From: Deltaproteobacteria bacterium
Lineage (GTDB): Bacteria; Myxococcota_A; UBA9160; UBA6930
Length of the DNA: 43,601 bases
Direction of reading: 5' to 3'
NCBI GenBank assembly: GCA_029261795.1
Contig: JAJDAP010000042.1
Location: 1 to 43,601, forward strand
Shown: positions 40,650 through 43,601 of the stretch, in pieces
Position numbering within the stretch: the stretch's first letter is position 1
How the letters are laid out: each line of letters starts with the position of its first letter
The notes under the pieces: model-generated
The model's input: only the letters and a program-made list of their open reading frames with translations
Database searches by the model: none
What the model was told of the DNA's origin: nothing
Made by a program: the position numbers and the translations under genes

Positions 40650-43091
40650 CTACCCTGCCGGCACGAGTTCGTTCAGCGTGTACCAGGCCTCATGAACCCA
40701 CGGCACCTCGCCGGTTCGAGAGCGGATTCGAGGATCGAGCCGAAGGTGGATGACATGGCCCGGTTCGAGCCCTTCCACATCGACCGCGACCCGCCGCCGA
40801 TCCTCGGAGAGCCGTACGTCGGACACGTTCAGCGCCCTGTCGTCGAGCTTCGGACCGCCATACTTCGCGGTGGGATGGTAGAACCATTGCCTGACGCTCA
40901 CGTCTGCCGACCCGATGTTGATGTCGTCGGCGACGGCGTCCGAAAGCGTCAGTTCGAAGCCGCCGCTGCGCGCGCTCATCTCCAGGAGTTCGAAGGTCGC
41001 GTGGCCGTTGGGACGCAGACGTTCCAATCCGAACCAGGCCTTGCCCGGGTCGCCCCAGTTCCCGGGGTTTCCGATCTCGCCCACGTAGATCTCGCCGCTC
41101 TTGCCGAGAAGCAAGCGGTTGGCCGCCCCCTCGAGGCCGCCGGAGAAACGGAACACGGCGCCCTGCCAGACGCCGTTCACGCGCTCCAGAAAGGCGCGTT
41201 GGATGCCTCCCTGATAGACATCTCCGAATAGCATCTGCCCGGAGAGCGGCCCTTCGGTCAACAGCAGTGGCTCGGTCGGAGAGTTTCCGATCTCATCCTG
41301 CGGGAGCAGGAGCGCCGCAGGACGGACGGGCCGGTCGGTGTCGACCCCGGGTGGGCGCCAGCCGAAGAAATCCCCGACGTCGACGGGCTGCAACTTGCTT
41401 GCGGGAAGCCAGTCTCCCTGATTGTCGGTCACGAAGAGCCGCCCGCCGGGGCCCAGACCGAGGCCGTTCGGCGTTCGCAGGCCCGTCGCCACGGTTTCCA
41501 TCTCACCGGTTTCGAGATGGAACCGCACGACGCTGCCGCGGTCCGGATCCTGCTCCGGGCAACTGGCGCCGCCCATCAATACGCATACGGAAATCGCGGC
41601 ATACAGATACTCCCCCTGGTGCACCAGGCCGAACGCGAACTCGTGGAAGTTCGCAGTGGCTCCCCAGCGATTGTTATGCGTCCGGTACTCGTCGATGCGG
41701 CCATCTCCGTCGCGATCGATCAACTCCGTCAGTTCCTGCTTCTGGAGCACGAAGAGCCTGTCTCCGACGGTTCGCAATCCCAGGGGTTCTTGAAGGCCTT
41801 CTGCGATTCGATCGATTCGGACCTGCTCCTCCTTCTCGAGCCCACGGAGCCGGTAGACCGATCCATCCTCGTCCCAGGTCGCGAGCAGGAGATTCCCGTG
41901 CGCGTCCCAGGTCATCCCTCCGACCATCGGGTGGAAGCCCTCGGGTCGGATGCGCTCCAACGTGTAACTCGGATGCGGCGCGGTCAGGCGGGGCTCGACA
42001 TCGAAGTCGAAGGTGGTCGCGTAGCGGCCGCCGAACGGCTCGTCCTCGGTCTCGACGGCGTCGCTGCTGAACGCCAACACATGGGCGGCCAGCTGCTCGG
42101 CGTCGCGGCGGCCAAGGGCCGGATGCGGGGTCATCACGGCCTTCCCCCATTCTCCGCTTCCGCCTTCGATGATCCGCAGCGCCAGCTTGGCGGCGCTGGT
42201 CTGGCGCTCCTCACCCGCATAACGAAGCGCAATCTCCCGCCAGGAAGGGCCCACGGTCCTCTCGGTCTCGTTGTGGCAGGTTGCGCAATCACTCGCATCC
42301 ATCAGCAGTTGAGCGGGCGGGATGGTGTATTGCAGCGCGTCGTCGTCCGGTGGATCGAGCGGGATCGTGGGTTCCTCGAACCAGCGATCGATCATCGAAG
42401 CGCCGGACCGAAGCGAGAGCAGCAGCTCGCCCGAGGGATCTCGCAGCACGACGGCGACGTCCGAGGCCGACGTCGTCACGGCGAAATCACGTCGCAGACC
42501 CACCCGCTCGCCCTCGCGCAACAACTCGGGGCTTTCGCTCACCTCGACGTCCGCGCCGGCCGCATGGAGCCGGTAGCGAAGAGCCGCGCGCTCCCCCCCG
42601 GCCTCCTCGAGGTGGCCGAGGTACTGGACGTCGGCCACCTGCTCGGCGCCACCGCGCTGGACGAACCAGGTCGCGGCGTCATCGTGCAGCCAGGCGAGGC
42701 CCCGGCTCACGGGCTGGGACCCATGGTAGGTGTTGTAGACCGGTCCCTGGAAGATCAGTTCGCCGCGCCAGAACTGGCGGAGCGCCGCGCGCTCGGTGTC
42801 GTAACTGAGCCAGACGCCGGGCCGCAGTGCGAAGTTGATCCGTCGCGTCTGGCCATCGAGATTGCTGCGAAGCACCCAGGGCGAATGACCTCGGCCTTCG
42901 AAATTACGCCGCCCGAAACCGGCATTGTCATGAGGTTCGCGTGGCAGGATTCGAACCAGGCGCAGAATTTCCAGTGTGCCGATCTTCCCGAGCATGGCGC
43001 GATCCGAAGGCGACAACTGCGAGAGCCGCAATTGGCCGAGACCGAATAGCACGAGCAGGACGACTACCAGCCCGATTGCGAGCTTCTTCAC
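40650..43091 (-). CDS. Membrane-anchored cytochrome c / beta-propeller dehydrogenase-like protein
   Basis: 813 aa. One N-terminal membrane anchor (about 3-22) leads to a beta-rich domain with PWVLRSNLDGQTRRINFALRPGVWLSYDTE. A class I cytochrome c domain follows, with CATCH (Cys269, Cys272, His273) and probable axial Met320 in GKAVMTPHP. Residues about 375-700 form a six-bladed propeller like sorbosone/glucose dehydrogenases: NGLGLGPGGRLFVTDNQGDW, and a RDGDGRIDEY metal-like loop. A small Ig-like domain ends the protein. It is likely a periplasmic quinoprotein or sugar-oxidising protein passing electrons to its own heme. The GTG start has GGAGGGGAG before it. Confidence 0.85.
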   Translation of the reverse strand: MKKLAIGLVVVLLVLFGLGQLRLSQLSPSDRAMLGKIGTLEILRLVRILPREPHDNAGFGRRNFEGRGHSPWVLRSNLDGQTRRINFALRPGVWLSYDTERAALRQFWRGELIFQGPVYNTYHGSQPVSRGLAWLHDDAATWFVQRGGAEQVADVQYLGHLEEAGGERAALRYRLHAAGADVEVSESPELLREGERVGLRRDFAVTTSASDVAVVLRDPSGELLLSLRSGASMIDRWFEEPTIPLDPPDDDALQYTIPPAQLLMDASDCATCHNETERTVGPSWREIALRYAGEERQTSAAKLALRIIEGGSGEWGKAVMTPHPALGRRDAEQLAAHVLAFSSDAVETEDEPFGGRYATTFDFDVEPRLTAPHPSYTLERIRPEGFHPMVGGMTWDAHGNLLLATWDEDGSVYRLRGLEKEEQVRIDRIAEGLQEPLGLRTVGDRLFVLQKQELTELIDRDGDGRIDEYRTHNNRWGATANFHEFAFGLVHQGEYLYAAISVCVLMGGASCPEQDPDRGSVVRFHLETGEMETVATGLRTPNGLGLGPGGRLFVTDNQGDWLPASKLQPVDVGDFFGWRPPGVDTDRPVRPAALLLPQDEIGNSPTEPLLLTEGPLSGQMLFGDVYQGGIQRAFLERVNGVWQGAVFRFSGGLEGAANRLLLGKSGEIYVGEIGNPGNWGDPGKAWFGLERLRPNGHATFELLEMSARSGGFELTLSDAVADDINIGSADVSVRQWFYHPTAKYGGPKLDDRALNVSDVRLSEDRRRVAVDVEGLEPGHVIHLRLDPRIRSRTGEVPWVHEAWYTLNELVPAG

Positions 43092-43219
43092 GTTTTCTCC
43101 CCTCCGAGGACGGCGACCAGGAGCGGGCCGAGTTCTGTTGCGAGACGTTCGTGGCCCGTGTCGTCGGGGTGGATGCCGTCGGGGAAGCGTTCGCGCCCGA
43201 GCAGCGGCTGCCCCCGCAT
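43088..43219 (-). pseudogene. C-terminal remnant of an SGNH/GDSL hydrolase
   Basis: A 43-codon open frame ends with a TGA that overlaps the GTG of the cytochrome/propeller gene (GTGA). It contains FPDGIHPDDTGHERLA, the conserved last block of GDSL/SGNH esterases with the catalytic Asp and His. Nothing like the GDS, Gly or GxND blocks is found upstream; the frame runs into the neighbouring gene. It is therefore a truncated hydrolase, perhaps after a deletion, and its coupling to the propeller gene is retained. The true 5' limit is uncertain. Confidence 0.55.
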
Positions 43220-43245
43220 CGTAGTGCAGACCGCGGTGAATCGGC

Positions 43246-43601
43246 TCAGTGGCGGACGAACAAGCTGAATCGCGGCTGCTGCAAGGCGATCTCGAACCCA
43301 TGTCTGGCAAGAAGCGGCTCGAGATCGGCGGCTCGCCCGGCCATCACGACGACGTTCGAGAGCCCAGGATCGTGAAGCAGCGCGAGCAGACCAGAACGTC
43401 CTGACGGGATCTCGCCAGTGGTCACGGAATCGACGGCCGCGAGCCGGGAGACGGCCAGTCGGGGCGCGCCGTTCCGTATCGCCGTGTGTCGAAGCATGTA
43501 GCCGCGAACGGCCACCTGGGGAAATCGGCTGGAAAAGAGTGGAACGGTCTGGCTGTAGATCAACGGTGCGAGCATTGGCCCTGGACGCGCGTGGGCCAGA
43601 A
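43246..43601 (-). CDS. Unidentified protein, C-terminal part (5' end outside window)
   Basis: An open minus-strand frame of about 118 codons runs off the window end and stops at 43246. It has a mostly soluble composition with AVRGYMLRHTAIR and VVVMAGRAADLEPLLARHGFEIALQQPRFSLFVRH. The last part resembles the soluble tail of polytopic glycosyltransferases (GT39-like), but this is weak. An internal ATG at 43575 is probably not the start. It ends 27 bases before the first Met of the GDSL remnant. Confidence 0.5.
   Translation of the reverse strand, partial: LAHARPGPMLAPLIYSQTVPLFSSRFPQVAVRGYMLRHTAIRNGAPRLAVSRLAAVDSVTTGEIPSGRSGLLALLHDPGLSNVVVMAGRAADLEPLLARHGFEIALQQPRFSLFVRH

Noticed and set aside
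19..43575. Many long antisense open frames over the main genes (for example 30037-31671 opposite the GT2 fusion).
   Set aside because: They mirror real genes, are full of Arg, Pro, Ala and Gly, and lack family motifs. High GC explains them.

Overview
The window looks like a chromosomal segment of a GC-rich, Gram-negative bacterium. Evidence for an outer membrane and a complex envelope is a YqgE/AlgH protein, a WecE-type sugar aminotransferase, an AlgI-like MBOAT acyltransferase with its SGNH partner, and a putative lipoprotein. GTG starts, 4-base stop/start overlaps and the density of acyl-CoA, TetR and PilZ genes suggest a Myxococcota-like or related former-deltaproteobacterial lineage. That placement is inference: there is no rRNA, tRNA or other marker gene here. 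About 41 genes were recognised, most in tight operons. No CRISPR array, tRNA, rRNA or intact insertion sequence was seen.

Region 1 (1-590): the 3' end of a RAYT/IS200-like Y1 transposase, followed by a GTAG-containing repeat of 82 bp that recurs near 27.6 kb.

Region 2 (591-5873, minus): a six-gene overlapping operon with two thiolase-like/DUF35 pairs, a nitronate monooxygenase-like protein and a haloalkane dehalogenase. It is divergent from a TetR gene coupled to an alkylglycerol-monooxygenase-like hydroxylase (5961-7873). A 14-bp perfect palindrome lies between them.

Region 3 (7.9-14.8 kb): an SDR/VOC pair, a carboxymuconolactone decarboxylase-like gene, then a TetR-led operon of a 2OG dioxygenase, an epoxide-hydrolase-like protein, a putative lipoprotein hydrolase and a ceramidase-like protein. 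It begins at an 8-5-8 inverted repeat.

Region 4 (14.8-20.6 kb, minus): an acyl-CoA catabolic operon of amidohydrolase-like, thioesterase, crotonase, two acyl-CoA dehydrogenases and a reductase/epimerase, with a hydrolase remnant between the dehydrogenases.

Region 5 (20.6-27.2 kb): housekeeping-like genes. These are a GFA-type zinc protein, YqgE, a CPBP protease, two receiver-like/PilZ proteins, FabA coupled to a NYN-LOTUS RNA-biology protein, and an MDR oxidoreductase.

Region 6 (27.7-39.4 kb): a glycoconjugate or envelope cluster. A WecE, FAD oxidoreductase and GT2::ATP-grasp fusion operon faces a membrane glycosyltransferase and flippase-like protein. Next come a methyltransferase, a shortened TauD protein and the MBOAT/SGNH pair.

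Region 7 (39.4-43.6 kb): a beta-lactamase-fold esterase, an 813-aa membrane-anchored cytochrome c/beta-propeller protein, a GDSL hydrolase remnant and a gene cut by the window end.

The most unusual items are the GT2::ATP-grasp fusion, the two Cys-less thiolase/DUF35 pairs, the FabA/NYN-LOTUS coupling, the dispersed RAYT-type repeat, and the shortened TauD.
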